Source: Staphylotrichum longicolle
Taxonomy: Eukaryota > Ascomycota > Sordariomycetes > Sordariales > Chaetomiaceae
Assembly (NCBI GenBank): GCA_019096155.1
Contig: JAHCVI010000003.1
Coordinates: 310,001 to 374,000 of the forward strand
Direction of reading: 5' to 3'
DNA: 64,000 nucleotides
Position numbers and translations under genes: made by a program. The stretch's first letter is position 1. Every line of letters begins with the position of its first letter. The notes under the pieces were generated by a model. The model did not search any database. It saw only the letters and a program-made list of their open reading frames with translations, and was not told where the DNA came from. Of the stretch, positions 12,056 through 25,400 are shown piece by piece.

Positions 12056-12064
12056 ATAAAAGAA
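12056..12064 (+). promoter_or_regulatory. Isolated strong TATA box, no gene found downstream
   Basis: TATAAAAGA reads on the plus strand, with a second TATAAG 16 bases further on. No convincing coding frame follows within 1 kb, although a GTGAGT donor-like site occurs near 12615. It may start a non-coding or very short-coding transcript, or may be chance. Confidence 0.35.
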
Positions 12065-14025
12065 GGATATAAGAGGGCGTTTAGCCGTAACCTTGGTTGA
12101 CCTCGTTTCCTTGCCGCGGCACGTCAATTAAAGGGCAAGTCTCGAGATCCAAACACGCAGAGGTTCTGGAGACGGATGGGACGACAGGTTTGCCATGCTG
12201 CAAGGGTTGCGACCTGCCTTGGAGCGGCTCTCTTGCGGCGAGCATGGAGGACATGCACCAAACGGGCTTTTGATTGGCCGGGACACAAGATGAGTGAGCC
12301 GAGACGCCCAGAGCAGCACACGGTCCACCAAAGACCTGTGCGAAGCTGGTCGCAGGCGCCAACTCGACCGAATACGACGGCAGTGGTCGTTTGGCGAGGG
12401 CAAGGGCCGGGTCGATAGTCTCGTCAATACATCAGCAGAGCGCTGTAGTTTGCCTTGTCCAGCGCTCACGGCGCACCCGGTAACACACGTCGCGTGTCCG
12501 ACACCAGCGGCGGGTACCTTGCATGTCGCTCGGGTGGTCGATGCTTCAGCCGAGAAACACCAGCGACTGCTGGCACTCGGGCAAGACGGATAAAGGCGTC
12601 GCGGCGTTGCGGGGTGAGTGCCGGGACGTGTGTGGAAGCACTCAACACACAGACCGACGCAGCACAGCGTCCACCAAAATCCAGGGCAGCCGTACTTGCC
12701 GGGTCGGCTGCTGATCCTCGAGTCCGAGCGCACACCGTCGATGTTGTCCGCGGCCTCTCTACGCGCGGCCGTCGTGGGTTGACATGGCCAGGATGACGTC
12801 GCCCCACCAGTGTCTGACGTTGCTTGGGGGGACAGGGTTGACGGACAAGGCCGGACAAGGGATATTTGGAGAGATTGCAAGGGAAATTGAGTCTACGTTT
12901 TGTGGTGGGAAGACCGACCGAGAGAGGAGAAGAGGCAGCGGATGCGGTGGGGAACCTGGAAGCTACGCGGGCGATGGCTTCGGAGGAAGGCACCCCTTCG
13001 ACAAAATCTTGTGCATTCAACATTGCAGTTTCCTTGTTCGTCCTCGCTTGCGCATGGCAAGCATGGGTTCCCTTTGATAGGTGCCTCACTGGGTTACTGC
13101 ACTGGGCGCCTTCCCGGCACTGGTCAACCCCCGCGTCTGCCCCTCCAAAATGAACCCCTCATCCCACGTTGCTGTGCCGCAGCCACGACATGCAACGGTT
13201 TTTTCAGGGGACTTGCAGGTTGGGGGCTGCTGAGTCCTCCTTCCACCCTCTTTTTCAACTTGCAGTTTCTGCCTCTTTTGCAGCTCTGCTGGCCCAGATC
13301 GGATACCCCGGAACACCTGCGGCCACTCATCCTGTCTGCTCTGTCTCGTTGTGTCAGATCATGGCTCGATCAGGCAACGCTATCCTGTATCGGGGCCTGA
13401 GCACCTCTCGAGTGGAGCTCCAAGCCCTGTTTGGCGTCTGGGGTTGGGGCTCGTGGAAGCCATGGAACGAATCCCACAGCCCTGTGTCGGGCTTCCACAG
13501 AGACAAGGCCAGGATCCCCCCCGGCAAAGAAGCTTCCTCAGGGCTTCGACAGCGGGTCTTTTTCATGCGACGGCAGCCCCGACAACCTGATCCAGCAGGG
13601 AATGTCTAGCTTCTCTGGGGCTTCTAGCGTCCGCCATGTGACGATTGGCGACATGAAGCTGACATCGAGGCCCTCGAGGCGCAATGAACACCAAGGACAG
13701 CCGCAGAAGCTCCTCACCAGAAACTCGTCCCTTCCAAGATCGCCCATCCGCATTTGACCCCCAGAAAAGGAAGTCTAAAATTGGAGGCTGGCTCTGTCTT
13801 GGCCAGGAGCAGCGGCAAATCGCCATGGCGGCAATTGGCATTCCTATTCCATCAATCAGCAGCCGTCCGTGCTGCGTTTCGACACGCTTTGCAGGCGATC
13901 GCCCAGCCGTCTGCAGCCCGAGAGGCGGCCGCATTCTGGCCAATTGGGGCCGCTCCCGGCTTCCTGCTGACTTTGAACGCATGCGACCAGCTCTGGCGAC
14001 CCTCATGCAAGACGTTGGTCTATGC

Positions 14026-14043
14026 GTCAACGTCAACGTCAAC
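14026..14043. repeat. Short tandem repeat, GTCAAC x 3
   Basis: Three perfect head-to-tail copies of a hexamer in a gene-free stretch. Confidence 0.8.
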
Positions 14044-16165
14044 GACATCAGACATATGCTCGGCATCATCATCCTCGATCGAGCAAAAGCCGAGAAGATC
14101 AGCTAACGGAATGCTAGTTGAGAGAAGTCGACTGCCGGGCCCGCGCCATGGCGTGAGCAGCCGACAGGCCACAATCGACTGACAATAGCCTGGAATTAAG
14201 TGCCCATCCTCGCGGCCCGTACTCGGCATACTGTGTACCGGTCTTCTCCTCCAGACGGCAACTGCCCGTCCCATGCCGAGATTCACTCTTGGTCATGAGC
14301 GCACAGAACCGTCAACTGTCTCCCAACTCAACGCTGGTTTCAGCCAGGTGGACACCAAGACATGGCATCGATATAGCCGCTCGCTCCTGCAACCAAGAGA
14401 GGGAAAACACTCCGTCGGCGCCTCTGAAGAGCCGAGTTACCTGACAAGATTTCATGAATTGGCACGCAGGCGGCGTGTTTTATGACCCGGCAACTGAGAC
14501 CCATGGTCCATAGAGCAACAGACCATGTCAACGCCGAAGTCCTGCGACGTGCAATGTGCTCCGCAGAGCAGGACGAACTGCCGGGCCCACAAGGCTGTGT
14601 ACCTTGTTCGATGTTCAGCTCGCCTTGAGACACCTCTTGTCCCTGGTTATGTCGATATCAACGTGACTCGAACAAGGCGGCAGTGCCCCCAGCTGGCTGG
14701 GATACGTCAACCGCGCCGGACTCTTGAGTACCGACCGACCGTTGGGCCCATACCAACAAGAGATAGTAGAGATCGACCACACCCCTGTTGCACAGTTTGG
14801 AGGCCTGCGCGAGAATGACAAATTTTTAGGCCCTGCACGCCCTGTGCCCTGACCCTGAGGCTCAACCGACCCTGCCAGCAGCGAACGCTTGGACTGTGAC
14901 AGCCCCGGCGCAGATCATGTCAAGGACCCCTCGTCACACCATCCATTTGCCTTGCCTGCATCCACCTGTCCGAACCAGTTCACGACGCAATATGGACGGG
15001 TTTTCACACCCATGCGCATATCAGGCTGCCAGCCTGCAGGAAAATCCCGGTGGGCTCGCGCAGCAGTCTGCTACCCAGCATGGTCCTGTAGCCCCCACCC
15101 CATCTCACACCGGTGAACATTGTCGCCTGGGCGTTGACTCGACTCGTGGGTGATGTCACGAGCGGACCTCGAGGTTACACTGCTGGCGCCGAATTCGACC
15201 AAGCGAGCTTGCGAGCACAACGGCAGCATCTCGGCGGCCCCTTGGCGATGAGCTAACCGAAGCACACAAGCGAGCTGCTACTCGCAGATTGTCTCGATCG
15301 TGGAACTTGGATCTGCGGATTCTTCTCACACCAGATGCTCCCTTCCTCATCTGGCTCCTCGCGCCGAAGGGGAGGGTGGACTTTGCAGCAGTGCGACAAC
15401 CAACCCCATCAAACAACGGTCATCCACCATCTCATCCCGCTCCCCAGATGTATCCACCGAGCATGGCAACCATGTCAGCCGGCCCCTCGCCCCGACCAAT
15501 CCCGCCTGGGCGCCGCAGGGCCGTCCCGCGTCTAACGGCTCCCGCGAAACCGGAACCACACATGGTCATTTGCGACTGATCACACATTTCGTCTGGTGTG
15601 GTCATCCCATCTGTTCTCTGCTCCCGCACATCCGGTCTATCACACACGACGCTTGTTTATCACTCTAGTGTACTCTATGTCATGCACCCCGTCCTATGCT
15701 GCCCGTCCCATAACCCCTTTCCCCCAATAGCCCCTAGACCCGCTCCCTTAACCTTTCCGTTCCCCACGAACCATGGGCGATCCCGTCTTACGCTCTGACC
15801 CGACCCCTGGTCTCCCGGCATCACGGAATGCCCACCTATACATACACAGCCTGGCCGCAAGACGAACAAACAAGAAATATGAAAACTGGCGGTGAGCAGC
15901 AAGCGTCCTTGCACAATCCACCGAGCAAGCCCGAGCACAACTCCCCGATAGGCCCACGACCCGTGACAAAACCGCCGCCAAGACGCAGAGCAAGTGGCAG
16001 ACGACAATCCCGCCGAGATCCGAGGAACGGTCGAGTCCCGCCGTCGCCCATCGCTCACGGCCACGGTTGCCCTTCTGGGCGGGTATTCTCCGGCATCCCG
16101 GATCGATACGACAGCCACGCAGCCATGAATCGGGCCGCGCACCCTCCGTGGGAAGCCCCTTGTGA

Positions 16166-19100
16166 TTAACCGATCATCTCGCCATCTGCACCTTCACCCT
16201 CGTCCGTCTTTGGTGGCGGGGCCGGGGGCTTCGTCTCCGTCGTCGCTACCATGTCCTTGGGCGTGGGCGTGGGCGTGTCCTCGGCCGTCAACCCCATGTC
16301 CTTGGGCGTTGGCGTGGGCGTGTCTGCAGTCGTTTCTGCAGCGGTGGAGTCCGCACCCGTAGCGATCGGCTCATCCGGCTGCGCAGGCTCGTGATGCTCC
16401 TCCTGCTCGGCAGGCTTCGTCTCCAGCCCCTCGGCCTCGCTCTGGTGCTGCTTCTCCTGGAAGGAGAAGGCATCCGACAGGTTGACCGCCAGGAACGTCT
16501 TGGGCAGCTTGACCCTGCACGTTCCCACCACATCAGTATCCACCGGACTATCACATGCAGACAAGAGAGGTGACTCACTGATGAAACTTTGCCCTGAGCG
16601 TCTCAATCACGACCTTCCAATCCGCGTGCGCCGTCAGGCTGCGGCGCGGCGCACACCCGATGCAGTGCCTGCTGTCGAGCTGCACGTCGAGCGGGTCAAA
16701 CACATGGCAGCCCGGGCTGATGGTGATCTTGATGCTGTAGTTGAACACGTGGCCCCCCGTCTCGGCGTCGACGGGCGGCGTGGCGGGCATCTCGTACAGC
16801 TCAAACGAGATCTGCGAGAGGTAGTCGAGCTCCGGGATGGTGGCGCGCTTGATCTTGGTCTCGAGCCCGCCCTCGAGGATGCAGTTGAGCAGCGTGTAGA
16901 TGTGCGACTCTTTGGTGAAGTAGATGAAGCACTTGGCGTCGTCGGACGCCTGCATGTCTTCGAGGTCCTGCACGATCTCCTTGAGGAGGGGGAGCGACGT
17001 CAAGAGGCCGATCTCGAGCTGCAACGCAGGTGAGTATGTCTCCGTGGATGATTACTACCGAACAAAGATCCTGCTTACCTTTTCGCTGTCGGAAATGCCG
17101 TACTCCTGCGGGCAGATAAAGTCGAACATGACCTTGGCCAGCTGGTACAGCTCGCGCAGCGGCTCGAAGCGGGCGTCCGTCTTGGCCTTGGTCTGGCTGT
17201 TGCCCCGGTGCAGGTGAAAGTACTTCTCCGGCAGCTCCGCCTCGCCGGCGCTCCGCAGGCCGTTGAGGAACGACCGCCGGCGGAAGATGCGCTTGACGGC
17301 CTTGTGGCCCGTCGTCTCGATCTTCTCGCTCAGGCTGCTCGACGACGCCGTCTTCTCCTCGGCCGCCTTCTCCTCAACCGGCGGCGACGACTTGCCCTCC
17401 TTGCCGTTCAGCGAGATGCCGTACTCGTCCTCGAGCATCGTCTTGGGCGGCGTGAAGACCCACTCGAGGAACTGCCGGTTGTGCAGCGCGTCAAACTTCA
17501 TCGTGTCGTACAGCTCCGAGATCTTGCTCGGGTCGACCTTTTCGCGGTCGCAAAACTCGGCAAACAGCTTCTCCCACCGCTCCTTGAACAGCTCGGCGTC
17601 CTCGCCGCAGCACCACCGCGCCTGGATGCTGTTGATGGCGTTGGCCTGCGACAGCGAGCCGGTCGAGCCCAGCGACGACACCGACGCGGCCGACGAGCCG
17701 GCCTCGCCGAGGCCCTGGCTCTTGTCGGCGGCGCCCGGGTTGTTGATGGCGTTGAGCGAGTTGACGGCGCCGCTGTACAGCTTGGTGTAGTTGTGCTGCA
17801 TGACCTTGCGGTGGAAGTTCATGAGCTGCACGACGCGGGTCTGCACCTCGGACGGCTCGGGCATGTTGTCGGGCCAGGCGAACTGGGGCGGGCGCTCGTT
17901 GCCCTTGCGCAGCAGGCCCTTGAGCTTCTTCTTCACCTTGTCCATCTCGTCCTTGGCCGCGTTAGAGTCGTCGAGGAGGTCCTTGCGGATGGTGATGAAG
18001 TCCTCGGGCAGGTCCGTCTTCTTGAGGAAGCTGGCGGCCCAGATCTGGGCGCTCGTCACGACGCGCCGCTCGCTGCTGCTGAAGACGTGCACCTCGTCCA
18101 GCATCTCGCGGTTCAGCAGGCCCAGGTCGCTGCGCATGTTCTCGCCCAGCTCCTGCGCCTGGTACCGGGCCGAGTGCGTCGGCTCGCCGCCCCACTTGAC
18201 AATCAGCTGCAGCTTGTCGAGCACCAGGCTCTCCTCGGCCGCCGTGAACTTGGACATGGTCACGCCCGACAGCGAGTCGTGGCGCCGGGGCGGCTTGCGC
18301 GGCGTCTTCTCGCCGTCCTTCTTGTCGGCGTCCTCGTCCGTCTGGATCGGCTCGTCCTCCTTGATCACGTCCTTTTGCTCCTTGGAGGGCTTGGGGTGGT
18401 CCTTCTTCCTAAACATGGGCTTGATCTGCACCTTGGTGCCGGCCCAGCTCCCCTTCTTGATGAGCACGTTGCGCAGCGACTTGAGCTTGGTCCGGTCTTC
18501 GATGCCAGCCTTCATGGCCACGTCGACGGCGTCGAGCACGCTCGCCAGGGCGGGCTCGCCGATGAGCAGCACCTCTTCCTGGTGGCCCCTGAGCAGCTCG
18601 ATGAAGGGCTCCGTGTGTAAGGTGAACTTGTACTTTTGCTTGGGCGTGCGGTCCGCGTGGCGGATGACCGACACCACGCCCTTGAGCTTCCAGCTGGGCT
18701 TGGGCGGCGGCGGCGGCGGCGGTTCCTGCTCCTCGTCGTCCTCGGCCATCGTCTCGGGCAGGATGGAAGGCGCCGCCGAGGTCGCCACCGACGGCGCAGA
18801 CGATACCGTGCTGTCCTGCAGAGACGCGGAGAACTGGCTGATGAGCGGGCTGGCGGGCATGCTCCCGCGCTTGGAGTCGGACGTGGTCGGCGGGTTCGGC
18901 TCGACGAGCGGCTCGCGGACGGAGCGGTCCACGCTCGGACGGCCCTGCGAGGCAAAGTCCCTCTCCTTGCTCGCGTGGTTGGCGCTGCGGATCGACATGG
19001 GGTCGACGTCGGAGACGACGGGCGACGGCATGGGCGGCGTCCGGCCGTCCCTGCGCATCTTCTCCTTGATGAACGTGTCCTTGAGGATGCTGGCGCAGTG

Positions 19101-21214
19101 GTCGTAGTAGTCGTCGTTGTCCTTGACGAAGCTCCAGCCGTTGACGTCAATCACATAGCTCTTGCCGCCGGCGCGCAAAAAGTCAAAGCCGCACACGCGC
19201 TGGCCAAAGGCGGTGCTGATCTTGCTGGCGATCTCCTTCTCCTCGCTGCTCAGCGCCGTCACGTAGCGCACCTCCTTGCCGTGGGTGTTGCGGCGGACGA
19301 CGCCGTCGACGACGGGCGACTTGCGCGTCTCGGCGTGGCAGTAGGTCGGGCCGACCGTGTAGGCCTTGACGTCCTCGGCATTGTCGACTTGCATAAAGCG
19401 CTCGTAGACGAAGCTGTCGCCCGGCTGGGTAATGGCGCGCGGCACCGTCAGGGACGGGACGAACTCGCTGCTCTTGTTGCCGATCTTGCGGAACAGCTTG
19501 CGGGCGCCGCCGCCGGCCGACGAGGGGAAGTAGATGATGATGTTGTGGTCCTCGCCGCTCGTGGGCTTCTCGACAAAGGGCTTCTTGATCAGGGCGCCGT
19601 CGACCGAGAGGATGTCGCCGCCGTCCAGCAGCTCCACCTTGCGCGGCGAGGCCCACGAGGCCCGCTCCGAGTCCGAGTCGAAGGGTTCAAACGTGATGCC
19701 GCTCACCTCCCGGATGTGCTTGCAGATGTCGGGCGTGAGCAGCGTCGGGCCGCCGTCACGGTTGACCTCGATGCGCTGCGGCGTGGGCACGTTGATGCGG
19801 TCGAGCAGACGCAGGCACAGGCGGCGGTCCCAGAGGATCTTTTGCAGCGGCACGTCGTTGACGCAAAACGGCTTGCGAGCCTTGACGTAAGCAATGGCCT
19901 TCTCCAAGGGGAAGCCGTCCGAGTAGAAGGATATCAGGTAGTCGCTGGGTTATTAGTACAAGCAGCGCGGGTTTTGATTCGCTCAGGACTCACCAGATGG
20001 GCCAGTTTTCGATTTCTGTACCCTGTTAGCTCAATCCTTTTTTACTTCTCGAGAGTAGCAGACAACTCACCCTCGTCGAGGATAACCTTGTCGCCAAAGA
20101 CGCAGACGTCAAACTCGCGGTTCTGAATCAAGCGGTTCAGAATATTTCTGCTCGGCTTGCTCCGCGCCTTGACATCCAGTGCGCACACGCCAATGACGCC
20201 CCACGGGGCGGGCTTGACCTCCTCCTTCTCTGGCCGGGGCGCCGTCGAGCGATCGCCGCTGGGGCTGTGGTGGCTGCTGGTGGCCGTGCTCCCGCTGAAC
20301 CGGCGCTTGGCCCGGCTCCTAGACCTGGTGGGCGGCTGCGGGCGCGGCGTCGGGCTCACGGCCGTCTGCTGTGGCTTCTTGACCATCTCGTTCATGTGTT
20401 GTGCGTGTGACTCCCGCGGCGCGAGCTGGAGCGCCCCCTGTGACCCCTGGCTGCCGGTCGTGACGGTCATGTTGGACATGCCGGACTCGGGCGGGGCAGC
20501 GGCGAAGTTCTTGGGTCCGCCGCCTGACGCCATGATGCCGGAAACCGATCTCGCGCCGGTGATGCTGTTGGAGTCGCTTCCGTTCGCCGAGGCTGCTGAG
20601 CTCGGGACGCCGCGGGCGGATGCGAGGCTGTACAGGGAGCTGATGCTCATGCGGTTGCTGACGGGGGCCTCGGAGATGGAGGAGCGGGCGCTGCGGAGGG
20701 CAGGATCGGGGAGGCCGCGGTACGGGGTTGGCTCGACGCTGGTGGTGGCTTGGAGCCGGGGCGTGTTCGGGTCGTCGGGGTCGGTCGTGTCGATGGCGAA
20801 GTCTGAATCCCGGGGCGAAAAGGCCGGAGTGGTGAGTTGGGGGTGGGGTGATGTGTGGGAGCTGCGGCGGCCCTCCAGAGCGGTTTCCTCTGTCGATTCT
20901 TCGGTCAATGGAAGCTGCGGTGGCAGGTAGGGCCTGGGCGGCGGGGGCATGGAGACGTCGGCCCTTTCTGCGTGGAGCTCTGTGGTGCCGGGCTCAGCCT
21001 GCTTGCCCTTGTGGGTGGACAGCGCCGACGACGAGGAAAGGTTGCGCGAGTGGGAACCCGCGCGGGTGGTCCTGGGCCTAGACTCGGTCGACCCTGCAGC
21101 GTCCGGGGCGACCTCGACTGGAGCGCTCGTATGCTGGGGATTCTCCTGCGGCGGCGGGTCTGCTGCCGAGCTCGAGGAGCTCGGGTTCGGACGGACAGAG
21201 GTTGGGTCGTTCAT
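16166..21214 (-). CDS. VIP1: Inositol hexakisphosphate/diphosphoinositol-pentakisphosphate kinase (Vip1/Asp1/PPIP5K)
   Basis: Bifunctional enzyme that makes (kinase) and removes (phosphatase) the 1-position pyrophosphate of inositol pyrophosphates, controlling phosphate signalling, polarity and microtubules. Five exons: 21214-20071, 20015-19994 (a 22-base micro-exon), 19944-17079, 17018-16579, 16514-16166; 1606 residues. Residues 1-330 are Ser/Pro-rich and look disordered. From about 340 comes VIGVCALDVKARSKPSRNIL, then the ATP-grasp kinase with its IDVNGWSFVKD metal-binding segment. The histidine-acid-phosphatase motif RHADRTPKQK lies near residue 816 and the second phosphatase motif KESHIYTLLN near 1380, so both activities look intact. 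The tail is acidic and carries two copies of DTPTPTPKDM. The splices at the micro-exon rebuild the conserved string ILDEEIENWPICDYLISF, which makes them secure. The gene is divergent from UTP21. Confidence 0.96.
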
Positions 21215-22401
21215 GGTGACTGTCTGGCGCACGTCTTGACACTGTCCACTACCTGCGTCGATTGGCACACAGTCGATGCCCAGCGGCCCTGTTGCCCTTG
21301 TTGCCCAGTCAGAGGATCTCGGTGGAATGGCAATCCGAAGTGCAGACTGCAGAGGTGGCAAGATGGCAAGACGGCAAGAAGGCAACACGGACAGACAGTG
21401 CAAATTTACAAAGAACGGAGCCCAGAGGACAGACGACGTCTACCCGGACGCTAACCGACCCAGATGTTTCAAATCAACTCCCACGTGAAAAAAACAGGCC
21501 AGGAAAATTAACTAGCTGCCCCTGGCTCAATGGGCCAGCCAAGGAACCGACCCGGCGGCCAGAGTCATGGGCAGTCGATGCTGGTAGTGTACGAGGTAGG
21601 GCTTGCCGAAAGGCGGAGGGGAAGGAATTGGAAGGCCAGGTCAAGGGGTCGATTGATACGCAGCATGGCGGGGACAGATGGGCCAACCAGCGCCAGAAAA
21701 GCGGCTCGTGGCAGGGTCTTTTTTTGAAGGTGGGGCAGAGGGGCACAGGCAAGCGCAAGCGCAAGCAGGGCCAGAGTCATGACGCCAGAGGGCACGGATC
21801 CGGCAGGCACGTCGCTGGAAGTCTGGCACGAGCCATATCGCATTCAATCTCTTAGAAGATACTCAAATCTCAAAACGCAGCATCCGACATGGATACAATG
21901 CGTAGCTGAGACATTCCCCTAGTTTTTCCATCTCCATCCCAGCACCGGCCCAGCACTGCAGCACCGTCAAAACCCCCAAGCGGTGTCGTGTTGGACAACA
22001 GGCAAGTGGTCGCGTGACATGCAGCTGTTTTGAGCGAGCACTGAGATGTCGGGCTCCCATAGGCTGGCCGTCTTGTTTTATCGGGAGTGCAGAGGCGGTC
22101 AGCCAGCGGCCCTTGCATCTGCGAGTGCGCGCCCGGAACGGATCCGGTCATCGGCTGCGGGTCATGGAATGGAAGAGAGGAACGAAGTCGGGGCTCGGCG
22201 ATTGAGGGCCGGCGCAAGTGGGTCACAGCAAGGTGTGGCTTGAATTTTTTGGGTGGGGCAGCCTGCACCTTTTCGGACGAGGCTGCCGAAAACTTCAAAC
22301 AGCAGCCATTAACAAGGGCAAATATCACCGCCGCCAGCACCGCGAGCGTCAGACAACGCCAGGAGCCATTGCGCCGTAGTGACCGGCTGCCACACGGCAC
22401 A
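21215..22401. other. Divergent promoter region, VIP1 / UTP21
   Basis: The 1187-bp spacer between two outward-facing starts must carry both promoters and leaders. No TATA box is evident on either side. I see no additional gene. Confidence 0.6.
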
Positions 22402-25400
22402 ATGCCCCACTCAGAGCCCGACCGGCCGTCGACGAAGCGCCAAAAGGTCGACGCCGTCGTCAAGGCGCCCTCGGGGCCCAAGCGAGGCTCGACCATCTTT
22501 GCGCCCTTCCGGGTAAGGAACCTCACTCGCAGACGTTGCAGAAGTTGCAGAGTCCCATCTGACTGTTTTGGCCGTCTAGACCATTGGCCTAGTCTCTCCC
22601 ACTGCCGTCCCCTTCGCATCGATCCCCCTCGGCAAGACCACTTTCCAGATCACCACCTCGGTCGGCCGCGCCCTGCAGACCTACGACCTCAAGCGCGGCC
22701 TCAACCTCGTCTTCGTCACCCGTCCCCAGACCCCCGCCGACATTACCGCCACCTATGCCTGGAAGGAGAGGGTTTTTGCCGCCTGGGGCAACCCGCAGAA
22801 TGGCGAGCCCCAGGGTGTGTGGGCCTTCCAGCGCGGCAAGAAGGCTGCCGAGCTGCCGCTGCCCGCCGACCTCGACCAGCCCATCAAGCAGCTCCTCATC
22901 TTTGGCTCGTGGATTGTCGCCTGCGCGCAGACAAGGATAGAGGTTTGGAAATCAGCCACGCTCGAACACTACACGACCATCTTCACCGCCGCGGCCAAGA
23001 AGGGCGACAATGAGATTACCGGAGGCGTCTGCAACATGCCCACCTTCCTCAACAAGATCTTCGTCGGCAGGAGGGACGGCTGGGTCGAGATTTGGAACGT
23101 CAGCACGGGCAAGCTGATCTACACCATCCTCCCGCCGGCCCCGGATTGCGGCGCCGCTACCTGCCTTCAGCCGTCCCCGGCGCTGTCGCTGCTTGCGATT
23201 GCCTACTCGGACGGGACGCTGGTGGTGCAAAACGTGCTGACCGACAAACCGGTCCTCCGCCTGAACGCCGGCACCGAGGACGCGCCGGTTACCTGCATCT
23301 CCTTCCGGAGCGACGGGCAGGGTGCGGGCCAGGACGGGAGGAAAGACGGCGTCATGGCCACGGCGACGGGCGTCAGCGGCGACGTCACCTTCTGGGATCT
23401 GAACAAGGGCGGCAGGATCATGGGCGTTCTCCGCAGCGCGCATAACCCGCCGTCTCACACCAAGGATGTCCGTGGAGGCGTGAGCAAGGTCGAGTTTCTT
23501 CCCGGGCAGCCCGTCATCGTCACGAGCGGGCTCGACAACTCGCTCAAGTCGTGGATCTTTGACGAGTCGCCCTTCTCGCCCGTGCCGCGCATCTTGCACA
23601 TGCGCAGCGGTCATGCGGCTCCGGTGCGCTGCCTCCAGTTCCTCCCTTCGGATTTCGACGGCGCCGAGAGCGGCAACAAGTGGCTGCTCAGCGGCGGGCG
23701 AGACAGGAGTCTGTGGGGTTGGAGTTTGCGCCGCGATGGGCAGAGCTCCGAGCTCAGCCAGGGTGCCATCCGCAAGAAAGCGAGGAAGATGGGGCTTCTC
23801 TCGGGCGGTTCCGTGGCTCACGGCCAGACCACCACTCTGGACGACCTCAAGGCGCCCGAGATCACCTGCATTGCGTCATCCCTGAACCGGGACGGCGGCA
23901 TCGGCGCCATGCCAGGAAAGCAGATGATCTGGGACAAGGGCAACGACAAGAAGAAGCTCACGAGCGCCGAACTGAGCGGCATGACGGGGTGGGAAAGCGT
24001 GGTCACGGCCCACAAGGACGATCCCTATGCGCGCACCTGGTTCTGGGGCAGGAAGCGAGCCGGCCGGTGGGCCTTCAAGACGGGCGACGGAGAGAATGTG
24101 TCGACGGTCGCCATCAGCCCGTGCGGCACCTTTGCCCTCGTCGGCTCAGTCGCGGGCGGCATCGACTCATTCAACCTGCAGTCTGGGCGGCACCGCCAGC
24201 GGTTCCCCTCGAGGCTCACCCCGGCGCAACTGCGGCAGCTCAAGATGCAGCAGCTCAGGTCACTGGACGAGGTCAGCAAGCTCCAGACGCGCTCCAAGAA
24301 GACGTTTGCGGCAGGCACTGGGAGGCACACCAAGGCCGTGACGGGCATCGTCGTCGACTCGCTCAACCGAACCGTCATCTCGTGCTCGCTCGACGGCAAG
24401 GTCAAGTTCTGGGACTTTGTCACGGGCAACCTGGTCGACGAGATCGACTGGGCGCCCATGACCAAGGTCACGGCCTGCCGCTACCACACGGGCAACGACC
24501 TCATCGCGTTCGCCTGCGACGACCACTCCATCCGCGTCGTCGACGTCGAGACGAAGCAGACCATCCGTGAGTTCTGGGGCTGCCGCGGCGACATCACCGA
24601 CTTTTGCTTCTCCAACGACGGCCGGTGGATCGTCGCCGCCTCGCAGGACTCCATCATCCGCGTGTGGGACCTGCCCACGAGCCACCTCATCGACGCCTTC
24701 CGGCTGGAGAGGCCCTGCACGGCGCTCGCCTTCTCGGCGACGGGCGAATACCTCGCCGGCGCCGTCGAGGGCGACCTCGGCGTGCAGATCTGGACAAACC
24801 GCACGCTCTTCAAGCACGTGCCCACGCGGCAGATATCGGACAAGGAAATCGGCCAGATCGCGGCGCCCACGGCCTCGGGCGAGGGCGGCCAGGGCCTGAT
24901 CGAGGCCGCCTTCGAGGCCGCCGACGACGGCGAGGCGCAGGCGGACGAGGACGGCGTCGCCGCGCCCGTGCTCGACCAGCTCAGTGCCGACATGATGACG
25001 CTCAGCCTGGTGCCCAAGATCCGCTGGCAGACGCTGCTGCACATCGACCTGATCAAGGCGCGCAACAAGCCCAAGGAGCCCCCCAAGGCGCCCGAGAAGG
25101 CGCCCTTCTTCCTGCCGTCGGTGGGCGGCGGCGCCACCGGTGCCCTCGTGCCCGCGCCCGAGCAGAGGGAGGGCGAGCGCGGCGCCAACTCGCGGCTGAC
25201 GCAGCTGGACCAGACGCGCAACCAGCAGGCGCTGACGTCCAAGCTGCTTGTGTGCGGCGCGTCGGGAGACTGTAAGCTCTTCCCCCTCATCCCCCCAACG
25301 CATTTGTTTCATTCACAAAACTAACAAAGCCGCAGACACCGACTTCCTCGAACACCTTAAGTCCCTCCCGCCGTCGGCCGCCGACCTCGAGCTGCGCTCC

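Larger units (their letters stand above)
11300..16165. other. Gene-poor stretch, right part
   Basis: About 4.9 kb without a protein gene I can support. It contains a strong plus-strand TATA box at 12056, a 6-bp triplet repeat at 14026, and pyrimidine-rich 3'-splice-site-like sequences near 13250-13285. The rightmost few hundred bases should include the 3' UTR of the VIP1 gene. Reading frames here are short and show no family motif. Confidence 0.5.

Noticed and set aside
17208..20126. Very long plus-strand frames (17208-18620, 17791-19107, 18636-20126)
   Set aside because: They lie antisense to VIP1 exon 3, which has strong family motifs. Their length comes from its G/C-rich third positions; products are Leu/Val/Arg/Ala-rich without motifs.
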